Shown here one piece after another: positions 8,068 through 15,865 of a stretch of 41,420 nt of DNA (positions are counted from its first letter, which is position 1; the number at the start of each line of letters is the position of its first letter). The notes beneath the pieces were generated by a model that saw only the letters and a list, made by a program, of their open reading frames with translations, did no database searches and was not told where the DNA came from. The DNA is from Paenibacillus sp. Soil787 (lineage in GTDB: Bacteria; Bacillota; Bacilli; Paenibacillales; NBRC-103111): assembly GCF_001429545.1 (NCBI RefSeq), contig NZ_LMSP01000029.1:1-41420 (forward strand), given 5' to 3'. Made by a program: the position numbers and the translations under genes.

Positions 8068-9150
8068 ATGTCAAAAACGTATCGTATAGCAATTATTGGT
8101 TGTGGCGGTATTGCCAATGGCAAGCACATGCCAAGTTTAAACAAATTAAAGAATGTAGAAATGGTGGCTTTCTGTGACATCGTTTCCGAAAAAGCGCAGG
8201 AAGCTGCTGCAAAGTATGGCAAAGAAGAGGCTCGTATATATGAAGATTACCGCGAGGTTCTGAGGGACAGCTCCATTGACATCGTTCATGTCTGTACGCC
8301 AAATGATTCGCATGCGGAAATCACGATTGCTGCATTAGAAGCAGGCAAGCACGTTATGTCAGAGAAGCCGATGGCCAAAACAGCCGCAGATGCACGCCGT
8401 ATGGTGGAAGCAGCTAAGCGTACGGGTAAGAAGCTGACAGTTGGTTACAACAATCGCTTCCGTGGCGATAGCCAACATTTGCACCAGCTATGCTCAGAAG
8501 GCGAGCTTGGTGAGATTTATTTCGCTAAAGCTCATGCGATTCGTCGCCGCGCGGTACCTACTTGGGGCGTTTTCCTTGATGAAGAGAAGCAAGGCGGAGG
8601 CCCGCTGATCGATATCGGTACGCATGCACTGGATTTAACGATGTGGATGATGAACAACTATGAGCCTAAGGTCGTACTGGGAACTTCTTATCATAAATTA
8701 TCCCAACGAGAAAATGCAGCTAATGCTTGGGGACCTTGGGATCCTTCCAAGTTCACCGTTGAGGATTCCGCATTTGGAATGATTACCATGAAAAATGGAG
8801 CAACGATTATTCTTGAATCGAGCTGGGCGCTAAATACACTCGAAGTGGATGAAGCGAAATGTACACTTAGCGGAACTGAAGGCGGCGCTGATATGAAAGG
8901 CGGGCTTCGCATTAATGGTGAGAAGCACAGCCGTTTATACACGACCGAAGTTGAATTGAATGCTGGCGGCGTAGCCTTCTACGATGGTGAAACAGAAAGT
9001 GCGCCGGATTTAGAAATGCGCCTATGGATTCAAGCGATCGAGAATGATACAGATCCGGTTGTAACCCCTGAGCAAGCATGTGTTGTATCCGAAATCTTGG
9101 AAGCTATTTATGAATCAGCAAAAACAGGGAAAGCCGTTTATTTCGACTAG
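8068..9150 (+). CDS. Gfo/Idh/MocA-family NAD(P)-dependent oxidoreductase
   Basis: A 360-residue cytoplasmic sugar or inositol dehydrogenase-type enzyme. The Rossmann motif GCGGIA is at residues 11-16. The catalytic-lysine motif EKP is at 99-101, and the GGGPLIDIGTHALDL segment follows the typical Gfo/Idh fold. The ATG at 8068 has AAGGAGG 7 bases upstream, and the upstream extension to 7990 is not coding-like. It stands alone between a divergent regulator and a terminator at 9174-9219. The substrate is unknown; family members oxidise myo-inositol, hexoses or their derivatives. The complete active-site pattern suggests a working enzyme. Confidence 0.88.
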   Translation: MSKTYRIAIIGCGGIANGKHMPSLNKLKNVEMVAFCDIVSEKAQEAAAKYGKEEARIYEDYREVLRDSSIDIVHVCTPNDSHAEITIAALEAGKHVMSEKPMAKTAADARRMVEAAKRTGKKLTVGYNNRFRGDSQHLHQLCSEGELGEIYFAKAHAIRRRAVPTWGVFLDEEKQGGGPLIDIGTHALDLTMWMMNNYEPKVVLGTSYHKLSQRENAANAWGPWDPSKFTVEDSAFGMITMKNGATIILESSWALNTLEVDEAKCTLSGTEGGADMKGGLRINGEKHSRLYTTEVELNAGGVAFYDGETESAPDLEMRLWIQAIENDTDPVVTPEQACVVSEILEAIYESAKTGKAVYFD

Positions 9151-9173
9151 TTTCGACTATTTCCTGGGAAATG

Positions 9174-9219
9174 AAAAATCCCCTTCTTCGATATGTTTAT
9201 CGGAGGATGGGGATTTTTT
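9174..9219 (+). terminator. Terminator of the oxidoreductase gene
   Basis: AAAAATCCCC pairs with GGGGATTTTT (9209-9218), with an inner TTCGAT/ATCGGA pairing, and ends in TTTTTT. It lies 24 bases after the stop codon. Confidence 0.85.
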
Positions 9220-9225
9220 GTGCTG

Positions 9226-9277
9226 CCACATAGGAAAGCATAAGTTTTCTGTTCCAGAAAAGGGCTTTCCTATGTGG
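9226..9277. repeat. 13-base perfect inverted repeat with inner hairpin
   Basis: CCACATAGGAAAG (9226-9238) is repeated as its exact complement at 9265-9277. The 26-base interior contains TTTTCT...AGAAAA, which can pair again. The whole folds as a long interrupted stem directly after a terminator. It may be a small mobile palindrome, an RNA structure or a processing site; there is no T-run. Confidence 0.6.
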
Positions 9278-9494
9278 TCGCTTATCTATGAATGGACTCA
9301 ATTGAGGTTTTCTTATACACGCCAGAATTTATATTTTGGGCTTGGGGTTAAACGGAGCTTTACCTTATTTATCATATAAGTAAGAATAAATGCATTGGGC
9401 TGGAGCGAACTTTAACGAGAAGGAGTGACTGTGGTTTTAGTATAGCTGCAATTGTACATTCTTTTATTCTTTAAATAGCACATGTTCGTAAATT

Positions 9495-9616
9495 CCTGCA
9501 ATTGTGCAGGCTTTTTCGGTTTTTTTTTATTTCAGGATGGAAATGCTAAAAATTCCTGCATATTAGCAGGCTTTTCCTCTGAAACGAGATTTAACAAAAT
9601 ACCTGCACTTTCGCAG
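9495..9616. repeat. Three CCTGCA stem-loop repeats
   Basis: Units are CCTGCAATTGTGCAGG at 9495-9510, CCTGCATATTAGCAGG at 9555-9570, and CCTGCACTTTCGCAG at 9602-9616. The first two are 60 bases apart and the third follows after 47. Each is preceded by an A/T-rich AAATTC or AAATA. A degenerate GCTGCAATTGTAC near 9443 may be a fourth copy. Loop sequences differ while stems are conserved, which suggests selection on pairing. Confidence 0.65.
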
Positions 9617-9666
9617 TTATTTTAGGCCGTAGAATAATCCATTGCTTTACAGCCGTGGCGCAAATT

Positions 9667-9714
9667 AACAAAGCTCGCTCCCCTCATATTTTGAGAAGGG
9701 GAGCGAGCTTTGTT
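9667..9714 (-). terminator. 18-bp perfect hairpin after the Cys-rich gene
   Basis: AACAAAGCTCGCTCCCCT (9667-9684) and its exact complement at 9697-9714 form an 18-bp stem with a 12-base loop, 11 bases past the stop of the minus-strand gene. The T-tract beyond it on the minus strand is poor (TTAATTTG). It may act as a terminator or mainly as an RNA 3'-end stabiliser. Confidence 0.6.
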
Positions 9715-9724
9715 ATGAAAAGAG

Positions 9725-10003
9725 TTACCATCTGCTCCCTTGCGGAGCCGGGCAACGGGCAGCCGTTAGTTTGGCCTTGATGGCCATGAGACAACCGCAA
9801 AAGCGGCAAGTTGTACCGAATTGATAGTCTTTGCAGCCATCGCATATCGCGATCCGCCGATCATACTCTTCTTCCGTAGTCAGCTTAAGATTACGTACTT
9901 TGAGCGTTTCGCCGAAAAGCTTGGCGATTTCCTCAGGCGTCACATGTACCGTTGCGGAACAACCTTTGCATGCAGGCATAGCTTCTATTTGCTTACTTTC
10001 CAT
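9725..10003 (-). CDS. Small Cys-rich protein, DUF6171-like
   Basis: A 92-residue protein starting at ATG 10003. AAGGA (10014-10018) overlaps the stop codon of the upstream arabinofuranosidase, so the two are translationally coupled. It has three Cys pairs or groups: PACKGC near the N-terminus, ICDGCKDYQFGTTCRFCGC in the middle, and ARCPAPQGSRW at the end. This pattern of probable zinc-binding cysteines with a final CP...W is what I recall for DUF6171 proteins of Bacillales; I could not check it by search. The function is unknown. It is the last gene of the GntR-type regulator / abfA operon. Confidence 0.7.
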   Translation of the reverse strand: MESKQIEAMPACKGCSATVHVTPEEIAKLFGETLKVRNLKLTTEEEYDRRIAICDGCKDYQFGTTCRFCGCLMAIKAKLTAARCPAPQGSRW

Positions 10004-10016
10004 ATCGGTTACGTCC

Positions 10017-11495
10017 TTAAGAAAGACGAAGCGTGACAACTGATTTGGCAGGAAGCGTAACGATGAGTTGATCATTTTCAAGCCTGTAGCCCGTAAAATC
10101 CGTTAGTTTTACCGTTTCAGGTTCATCGAAAGTGTTATGTGATTGAATGGTGTCAGAGGTTAGAATACGACCCGCGACTGATTCCACCGTACGTCCGCGA
10201 ACGTCACAATTTACTTCAAGCTGGTCCGAATGGTGCAGATTACAGAGTGAAATATGCAGTTGATTAGCTGCATCTAAGGATGCGGATACGCTGAGTTGAT
10301 CGATTTTTTTACCATCCATCTCATATGATGGGCTTTCTGCATGAGTGCTAATAAGGCTAGCACCTTGATGAACCTTGTACATATCAAAGACATGATAAGT
10401 AGGTGTAAGAAGCATGTCGGCGCCTTCGGTTAAAATGACAGATTGCAAGACATTGACGACCTGTGCAATGTTTGCCATACGAACACGATCACTATGCTTA
10501 TGGAAAATGTTCAAATTAATTCCGGCGATAAGCGCATCACGCATCGTATTTTGTTGATATAAGAAGCCAGGATTCGTTCCAGGTTCTACATTGAACCATG
10601 TTCCCCATTCGTCAACAATGAGGGCAACTCGTTTCTCAGGATCATATTTGGTCATGATGGTATCATGGCGTGTGATGAGTTCGTCCATAAATAAGGTTTT
10701 CTCAAGGGTTTGGAACCATTCTAGCTCTCCAAAGTCTGTAGCTGATCCTTTATCCTTCCAATTCCCAGTAGGAATGGTATAGTAATGAAGACTTAAACCA
10801 TCCATATGCTTGGCGGCTTCTCTCATTAATACTTCTGTCCAGTTGTAGTCTTCACTGTTTGCCCCACAAGCGATTTTGAAAATGCGGTTGTCTCCATAAT
10901 TGCGCACGTAACACGCATATCTGCGGTAAAGATCAGCGTAGTATTCCGGACGCATATCACCGCCGCAGCCCCAGTTTTCATTTCCTACGCCAAAATAGGT
11001 AAGCTTCCACGGTTTTTCACGCCCATTTTCCTGACGCCAGTTCGCCATGGGTGACTCGCCATCGAAGGTCATGTACTCAACCCATTCGGACATTTCAGCT
11101 ACGGTACCGCTTCCAACGTTTCCGCTAATGTAAGGCTCAGCTTCAATTAGCTCGCACAAGCGCAAGAATTCATGCGTCCCGAAATGGTTGTTTTCCAAGA
11201 CACCGCCCCAGTGCGTATTAATCATCCGCTTACGTTTCTCAGCTGGACCTACGCCATCTTTCCAGTGATATTCATCGGCAAAACACCCGCCCGGCCAACG
11301 CAAAACAGGAATTTGAAGTTTTTTCAAAGCTTCGATCACATCGTTACGCATACCTTCCGTGTTCGGAATCGGTGAATCCAGACCAACCCAGATCCCCTCA
11401 TAAATACAGCGTCCCAGGTGTTCAGAGAAATGACCATAAATATTACGATCGATCGTGCCTTTCGGTGAATCCGCGTTTATTATGAGCTTGGCCAT
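10017..11495 (-). CDS. abfA: GH51 alpha-L-arabinofuranosidase
   Basis: A 492-residue cytoplasmic enzyme without signal peptide. It releases L-arabinofuranosyl residues from arabinoxylan- or arabinan-derived oligosaccharides. The GH51 acid/base is Glu173 in FGVGNENWGCGG and the nucleophile is Glu296 in LIVDEWGTWF. RWPGGCFADEYHW (about 66-78) is a family signature. The C-terminal part (about 380-492) is the beta-sandwich found in this family. AAGGGAG precedes the start, and the stop of the regulator gene is 9 bases upstream, so the regulator, abfA and the Cys-rich gene form one operon. It fits the arabinoxylan theme of the locus at 15-33 kb. Confidence 0.93.
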   Translation of the reverse strand: MAKLIINADSPKGTIDRNIYGHFSEHLGRCIYEGIWVGLDSPIPNTEGMRNDVIEALKKLQIPVLRWPGGCFADEYHWKDGVGPAEKRKRMINTHWGGVLENNHFGTHEFLRLCELIEAEPYISGNVGSGTVAEMSEWVEYMTFDGESPMANWRQENGREKPWKLTYFGVGNENWGCGGDMRPEYYADLYRRYACYVRNYGDNRIFKIACGANSEDYNWTEVLMREAAKHMDGLSLHYYTIPTGNWKDKGSATDFGELEWFQTLEKTLFMDELITRHDTIMTKYDPEKRVALIVDEWGTWFNVEPGTNPGFLYQQNTMRDALIAGINLNIFHKHSDRVRMANIAQVVNVLQSVILTEGADMLLTPTYHVFDMYKVHQGASLISTHAESPSYEMDGKKIDQLSVSASLDAANQLHISLCNLHHSDQLEVNCDVRGRTVESVAGRILTSDTIQSHNTFDEPETVKLTDFTGYRLENDQLIVTLPAKSVVTLRLS

Positions 11496-11504
11496 AGTAG
11501 GTAT

Positions 11505-12533
11505 CTACTCCCTTAAAAGTTTGATATTGGAAACCGACTCGCGACTAACGTAAGCAGCCGAAAGTACGATTTGTTCCCTAGAATCAGTCTGATTGGAAAG
11601 GTTCCGATGAATCGCTGAAAGCAGCTCCTCAACTAAATGCTTAGCATCCAAACTAAAAGTCGTAAGTCGTGGAGAAATTTGAGCAGCGAGTGGGATATCA
11701 TCGCATCCGATAACGGAAACATCCGCTGGGACTTGATAACCATTTTCGCGCAAGCCTTGAATAAATCCAGCAGCCATCCAATCGTTGACGGCAAAAATGG
11801 CATCTGTAAGACCGACTGAAAGCAAAGTATCGGCTGCTCGCCGCCCGCCTTCCCAATTCATTTTCTCGGTAATGACCTGTACGTGGACACCTTGCTGCTG
11901 GCAGTACTCTAGAAATCCTTGCTTTCTTAAGCGCGAAGAGTCGTATTTATCAGGTCCTCCAAGAAGAGTGAAGGTACGATGTCCATTGTCGTAAAGCGTT
12001 TTGGCGGCTTTGCTCCCGATGCGATAGTCATCAAAGTAAATTTGGATGATATCATCGCGATGCGCATAACGTTGAATGGAAAATAGCTGACCGGATGCTG
12101 TCTTGAGCTTATCTAATGTCTCGTCATCGATCTGACCAATAATGACAAGCGGACTAGGAATAGAAGACTCCATAGGATGCTCAGGGTTAACCATCGAGAG
12201 CTTAATTGATTGTTTAGCAGCCAAGTTGGTGATCTCAACAAGGAAATTCGTATAGAAGGGGTCATTTCCTTTAATATCCCGAGAGCGCAATACATACAAC
12301 GTATCTAAGAGGACAGAAGGGACAATATAAGTTCCTTTGCCGCGCAGTTGGACTAATAGGCCCTCGTTAACGAGAATTTTAATCGCAGCACGTACGCTGA
12401 CTCGGCTAGCATTAAAGCTTTCGGCCAAATCACGCTCAGAAGGAATCTTAACAAGTTGATCGGTTTGTAAGGATTGAATCTGATGGCGCAGCTGTTCGAT
12501 CAGTTTTTCTTTGACAAGCGGAGATTTTTCCAT
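11505..12533 (-). CDS. AraR-type regulator: GntR HTH + LacI-like effector domain
   Basis: A 342-residue transcription factor. Residues about 5-75 form a GntR winged helix (KIPSERDLAESFNASRVSVRAAIKIL, then LRGKGTYI). The rest is a LacI/periplasmic-binding-protein fold, with GSKAAKTLYDNGHR, LLGGPDKYDSSRLRKQGF, AIFAVNDWMAAGF and VSVIGCDDIPLAAQISPRLTT. This is the AraR layout, in which arabinose binding relieves repression. The ATG at 12533 is preferred, with a weak GGTGG site, over a TTG at 12566. As the first gene before GH51 it probably senses arabinose or arabino-oligosaccharides. A palindrome at 12589-12598 in its promoter region may be its operator. Confidence 0.85.
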   Translation of the reverse strand: MEKSPLVKEKLIEQLRHQIQSLQTDQLVKIPSERDLAESFNASRVSVRAAIKILVNEGLLVQLRGKGTYIVPSVLLDTLYVLRSRDIKGNDPFYTNFLVEITNLAAKQSIKLSMVNPEHPMESSIPSPLVIIGQIDDETLDKLKTASGQLFSIQRYAHRDDIIQIYFDDYRIGSKAAKTLYDNGHRTFTLLGGPDKYDSSRLRKQGFLEYCQQQGVHVQVITEKMNWEGGRRAADTLLSVGLTDAIFAVNDWMAAGFIQGLRENGYQVPADVSVIGCDDIPLAAQISPRLTTFSLDAKHLVEELLSAIHRNLSNQTDSREQIVLSAAYVSRESVSNIKLLRE

Positions 12534-12549
12534 GCAAGCAGGACCACCA

Positions 12550-12601
12550 TTCAATACCAAATTCAAAACTATTTAATACCAATAAGATACCACGTGGTGT
12601 A
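12550..12601. promoter_or_regulatory. Candidate operator of the arabinofuranosidase operon
   Basis: ACCACGTGGT (12589-12598) is a perfect 10-base palindrome about 56 bases upstream of the regulator start. Two copies of the TTNAATACCAA type (TTCAATACCAA near 12550 and TTTAATACCAA near 12572), about 22 bases apart, lie between it and the gene. Either element could be the autoregulatory operator. The position is the only support. Confidence 0.4.
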
Positions 12602-12628
12602 GGGCTAGTCCATCTTTATTTTGCAAGG

Positions 12629-12668
12629 TGTGTGGTGTCATAATTCCAGCGAAATTGTGTCATAATTC
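12629..12668. mobile_element. Possible Tn7-like transposon left end
   Basis: GTGTCATAATTC occurs at 12635-12646 and again at 12657-12668, a 22-base period, following a TGTGTGG. Tn7-type ends start with TGT and carry several about 20-base transposase-binding repeats, and a TniQ gene lies 550 bases inside. Only two repeats are visible and no matching right end was found, so this is tentative. Confidence 0.35.
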
Positions 12669-12699
12669 GGAAACTGAAAAATCGGGATTAGAGGAACAG

Positions 12700-12725
12700 A
12701 TGCATAAATATGCATCAATATGCAT
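12700..12725. repeat. Three ATGCAT units at 10-base period
   Basis: ATGCAT occurs at 12700, 12710 and 12720, so identical palindromic hexamers fall exactly one helical turn apart, just before the small hypothetical gene. They may be a regulator-binding array or chance in AT-rich DNA. Confidence 0.4.
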
Positions 12726-12988
12726 ACAAAAAATTTAGAGGAGAAATAGATATAAAAATGACAAATAACAATGGATGTGGCAAGCTAATCGAGAGTGCTC
12801 CACAGCGTTTAACGACTAACAAAATGGCTGCACAAATAGTAAATAATATAATCAATACTCTTCTAACTGAAAAAGCCATATTGGTCCATCACGTTACATT
12901 TGACTCCCGATTGTGCGGTGTGAAACCACAGTATGTAACAAAAGAACAAGGACAATTATTTGGAAAGGTGACTGAATCAGTAGATTAA
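12710..12988 (+). CDS. Hypothetical small protein in AT-rich island
   Basis: Up to 92 residues; the start could instead be the ATG at 12758 (76 residues), which has GAGGAG 14 bases upstream. I do not recognise it. It contains an amphipathic helical stretch (MAAQIVNNIINTLLTEKAILV) and two cysteines, with no signal peptide. The low GC content matches the TniQ gene that follows, and a strong terminator (13007-13043) separates the two. It is probably cargo or a remnant of the same mobile element, and it could be non-functional. Confidence 0.4.
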   Translation: MHQYAYKKFRGEIDIKMTNNNGCGKLIESAPQRLTTNKMAAQIVNNIINTLLTEKAILVHHVTFDSRLCGVKPQYVTKEQGQLFGKVTESVD

Positions 12989-13006
12989 GTATTGTTATGA
13001 ATTATG

Positions 13007-13043
13007 AATGTCCCGATGATTGTATTTCATCGGGACATTTTTT
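13007..13043 (+). terminator. Strong terminator after the small hypothetical gene
   Basis: AATGTCCCGATGA (13007-13019) pairs perfectly with TCATCGGGACATT (13027-13039), followed by TTTT. Confidence 0.9.
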
Positions 13044-13213
13044 CATTAGGTATTCCGAGAACCTAGAATTTAACGAATAAGGCCAAGCCACATTTAGTGA
13101 GAAGCGATATAAGGTTCGATTTAATAGGTATGAGATTTTCGAAAAATATTAATAATGATCTACTAGTTGGAATTCTTGTAAATACTATTCTCCTGATAAC
13201 AAGGTGGTTAAAT

Positions 13214-15031
13214 ATGCAACTTGTAAATGTACCTAAACCTAAGTTCAACGAAGGACTGAGAAGTTTTCTTTTCAGATTAAAACAGCATACGGGTTATCGG
13301 CATGGATGGCTGATGAGCAGGTTAGGTTTGAGGAAACTAGATGAGAGAGATAGATCGATTACTATGTTAAATATAAACCGTTACTCACTTGTCCAATTAA
13401 GTAAAGATACTGGGGAAGAAGTTGAAATGCTTCTTGATTTAACTTTTACGGCTACCCATCCTGACTTACTAAAAGACTATGTAATATCCAAAATCTCTCC
13501 CAAAAGAATCTTCAATACTAAGTTAAAAATATGCCCATTTTGCACTAAAGAAGATCAATATGTCCGTAAACACTGGGAACTGCTATTGGTAACAACTTGC
13601 CCTACTCATCAATGCTTACTAATTGACAATTGTCCAAATTGTAAGAGTGAGATATCTCAGGAGAATTTAGAGCAGTGCCGCCATTGCAAGACAAATTTCA
13701 TTGATAATTCAGGTATAGAATTGGGTGCACATTTAGATGAAGTTCATCTCAGTAAATTATTAATAGAAAAAGCATATTTAATTGAATCTGATCATTTACT
13801 ATTAGGTCACCTTAATTTTGTTGAGTTACATAAACTCTTTTTTATGCTTTTACTTGAGAGTGATAATAATCTCACTCTGCAAAGTAAATATGCAGTTATA
13901 AATGAATTCACAATTGAAGTCATCCATCCAATAATGATTAGAATAATGAATTTGTTCTCTGAATGGCCGTTCAGATTTCATGATTTCTTAAAGCATTATA
14001 AATCTAAAAGGAAATCCAGTAGGCAAGAAGGTGTTGATAAAGATTTCGGAAGTTTCTATTCAGTTCTTTATAGTTCCTTCGAAGAGAACCAGTTCGATTT
14101 TTTGAGAAATGAATTCGAAAATTATATAACTCAACATTGGACTGGTGGTCATGTAAGTAGGTTTACTAGAATTTCAAAACAGTCTTCAAAATATATTTCA
14201 GCAGCAAAAGCGTTTCGAAATTATGGAATTAATGGTATTAATATTTGCAGGTTAATAGATCAAGGATTGATTAGGGGTAAGTTTATTGAAAAAAACAGTA
14301 GCAAAATAATTCTTATTGAAGAAACGAGTCTAATTTCATATGTCAATAAGCTAAGTGGGACCTTACCAAGTTATCAAGCCGCGGAGTACTTAGGCATATC
14401 TGAATATACCCTACTTGATCTATTGGAACACAAATGTATCACTGCATTTCGTGGACCTCTCGTAGATGGTTATTCTCACTGGCATTATGAAAAAGAGATC
14501 ATTGATGGAATGCTCATTGGGATTGATCAAAAAATAGTGCCATTAGATCAGGAAATAGATGAACGAGTGCTAAAGTTTAGAACGATTGTACAAAACTCCA
14601 AGTATCCATGTAAAACGGGAGAATTTGTTAAACTAATTTTAGAAGGGAAAATCAGACCTTGTGATAAGACCGATGGGATAGGATTTACAACTTATTTATT
14701 TCGTGAAAAAGACATATCGAATTATTTTTCAGTTGAGATGAATAAATCGAAGAGCATCCTATCGATAAATGAGGTTTCTCATATTCTAAAATTAAAGAGA
14801 GAAGAAATAAACAAATTAATAAGGGCTGGATTACTCCCTGGAGCTTGTAAAGGAAAAGGTAAAAGATCAGTTATTTCGAGAGATGATCTTGAATCATTTA
14901 TGGGGAAATACATATCTCTGTCGGAAATTACTAGAGGCTATCAGTCTAATGTAAGATTTTTATTAATGAATTTTGTACGACATGGGGGACGCCATCTCAC
15001 GACAATCTTAGCAGGATTGCCCGGCAACTGA
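13214..15031 (+). CDS. tniQ: TniQ/TnsD-family Tn7-like transposon targeting protein, 3' end rearranged
   Basis: A 605-residue reading frame. The N-terminal TniQ domain shows GLRSFLFRLKQHTGYRHGWL and a zinc-binding Cys/His series: C107-x2-C110, C129, H132, C140-x2-C143, C155-x2-C158. The C-terminal half carries two excisionase/MerR-like helix-turn-helix stretches (PSYQAAEYLGISEYTLLDLL and LSINEVSHILKLKREEINKLI). TniQ/TnsD proteins bind a target site, or a guide complex in CRISPR-associated transposons, and recruit TnsC. The start at 13214 has AAGGTGG 6 bases upstream; the frame from 13097 lacks a site. The last about 17 codons overlap, in another frame, a GH36 gene, so the native C-terminus is lost or replaced. 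No tnsA, tnsB or tnsC is present. The low GC content contrasts with both flanks. Confidence 0.8.
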   Translation: MQLVNVPKPKFNEGLRSFLFRLKQHTGYRHGWLMSRLGLRKLDERDRSITMLNINRYSLVQLSKDTGEEVEMLLDLTFTATHPDLLKDYVISKISPKRIFNTKLKICPFCTKEDQYVRKHWELLLVTTCPTHQCLLIDNCPNCKSEISQENLEQCRHCKTNFIDNSGIELGAHLDEVHLSKLLIEKAYLIESDHLLLGHLNFVELHKLFFMLLLESDNNLTLQSKYAVINEFTIEVIHPIMIRIMNLFSEWPFRFHDFLKHYKSKRKSSRQEGVDKDFGSFYSVLYSSFEENQFDFLRNEFENYITQHWTGGHVSRFTRISKQSSKYISAAKAFRNYGINGINICRLIDQGLIRGKFIEKNSSKIILIEETSLISYVNKLSGTLPSYQAAEYLGISEYTLLDLLEHKCITAFRGPLVDGYSHWHYEKEIIDGMLIGIDQKIVPLDQEIDERVLKFRTIVQNSKYPCKTGEFVKLILEGKIRPCDKTDGIGFTTYLFREKDISNYFSVEMNKSKSILSINEVSHILKLKREEINKLIRAGLLPGACKGKGKRSVISRDDLESFMGKYISLSEITRGYQSNVRFLLMNFVRHGGRHLTTILAGLPGN

Positions 15032-15672
15032 AGGGCAAGCCAATTACATATTTTATTATTGATGCAGGTTGGTACGCCGAGAAAGGAAAGGGCTGGGAAA
15101 GTAACATGGGGGACTGGAACGTGTCACCGGAGCTTTTTCCTTCGGGGCTCGAGTCCATCGTGCAACAAATTCGAAGCTGTGGAATGATTCCGGGGATATG
15201 GTTTGAACTGGAAAACTGCGGTCCTTTGGCTGAGGCTTATACTTGGGAGCGTCATTTATTGCAAAGGGACGGAATTCCAATAACGTCGGGCCAAAGAAGG
15301 TTTTGGAACTTTCGGGATCCGTTCGTCATCGAATATTTGTCGGAGAAAGTGATCGATTTCATTAAAAAATACGATTTCGGGTATTTGAAAGTGGATTACA
15401 ATGAAACGATCGGAATCGGCTGCGACGGTGCGGAATCTCTAGGTGAGGGGTTGCGGCTGCAGATGGAAGCCGTGCAGAACTTCTTCAGGCGCATCCGCAG
15501 AGAGATTCCACACCTCGTGGAAATACGGATTCCCACTGCATCCGGCTTTCAAATAGGGGATGTGTATTCCGATGATAAGACTGCTTTCCGGATTACGCGT
15601 GATATTCTATCCATCCGCGTAAAAGGGAATTTTATTGCGGCAGCTGTCTTGTTGACTTCTCAACCTCATTAA
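14981..15672 (+). pseudogene. GH36 alpha-galactosidase fragment
   Basis: In the frame of the ATG at 15106, homology begins upstream of it (TWGTPSHDNLSR, then YFIIDAGWYAEKGKGW) and runs through MGDWNVSPELFPSGL, GIWFELENC and the GH36 nucleophile motif YLKVDYNE to RRIRREIPHLVE. GH36/GH27-type enzymes hydrolyse alpha-1,6-galactosides. The 5' part is missing: the frame runs into the TniQ gene with no start. After HLVE (about 15525) the expected catalytic acid region with ENCSSGG is absent and about 45 unrelated residues lead to the stop. Only about 190 residues of a much longer enzyme (usually about 700) remain, so it is almost certainly non-functional. Confidence 0.75.
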
Positions 15673-15691
15673 ATGGTTTGAATAATAGGGG

Positions 15692-15737
15692 AACCGCTTC
15701 TTATCGGCCAGTCCGATGATGAAGCGGTTTTTGTTTT
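15692..15737 (+). terminator. Terminator after GH36 fragment
   Basis: AACCGCTTC (15692-15700) pairs with GAAGCGGTT (15721-15729), with an inner ATCGG/CCGAT stem, and is followed by TTTGTTTT. Confidence 0.85.
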
Positions 15738-15754
15738 ACTGCACCGGATTTAGG

Positions 15755-15819
15755 ATGTCTAAATTGTGCTATTCGATGACCTGATAATCAAGGTGGAACA
15801 CTTAACTATACGATATAAT
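15755..15819 (+). promoter_or_regulatory. Shared activator-type promoter, copy A (before GH43)
   Basis: ATGTCTAAATTGTGCTATT at 15755 is followed by ATAATCAAGG (15784-15793). Exactly 20 bases later comes a -10 box TATAAT (15814-15819). The same two blocks with the same 20-base gap occur at 20226 and 26544. No -35 consensus is present, as expected for a promoter that needs an activator such as an AraC protein. Confidence 0.75.
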
Positions 15820-15865
15820 CTGTAATTAATAGAGCTTCGAACTTTGAAAAGACTGGGAGTGCAGT

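Larger units (their letters stand above)
9151..9724. other. Gene-free stretch with hairpins and CCTGCA repeats
   Basis: No credible gene is present. It contains, in order, a terminator (9174-9219), a composite inverted repeat (9226-9277), three CCTGCA stem-loop repeats (9495-9616) and a long perfect hairpin (9667-9714). The short reading frame at 9080-9379 overlaps the terminator and is not supported. Confidence 0.6.

Noticed and set aside
9495..9616. CRISPR array
   Set aside because: Repeats are only about 16 bases, vary in the loop, have unequal spacing (60 and 47) and number three; no cas genes are nearby.
13097..13213. Longer N-terminus for TniQ starting at 13097
   Set aside because: There is no ribosome site there, while AAGGTGG precedes the ATG at 13214 and the TniQ domain begins right after that start.
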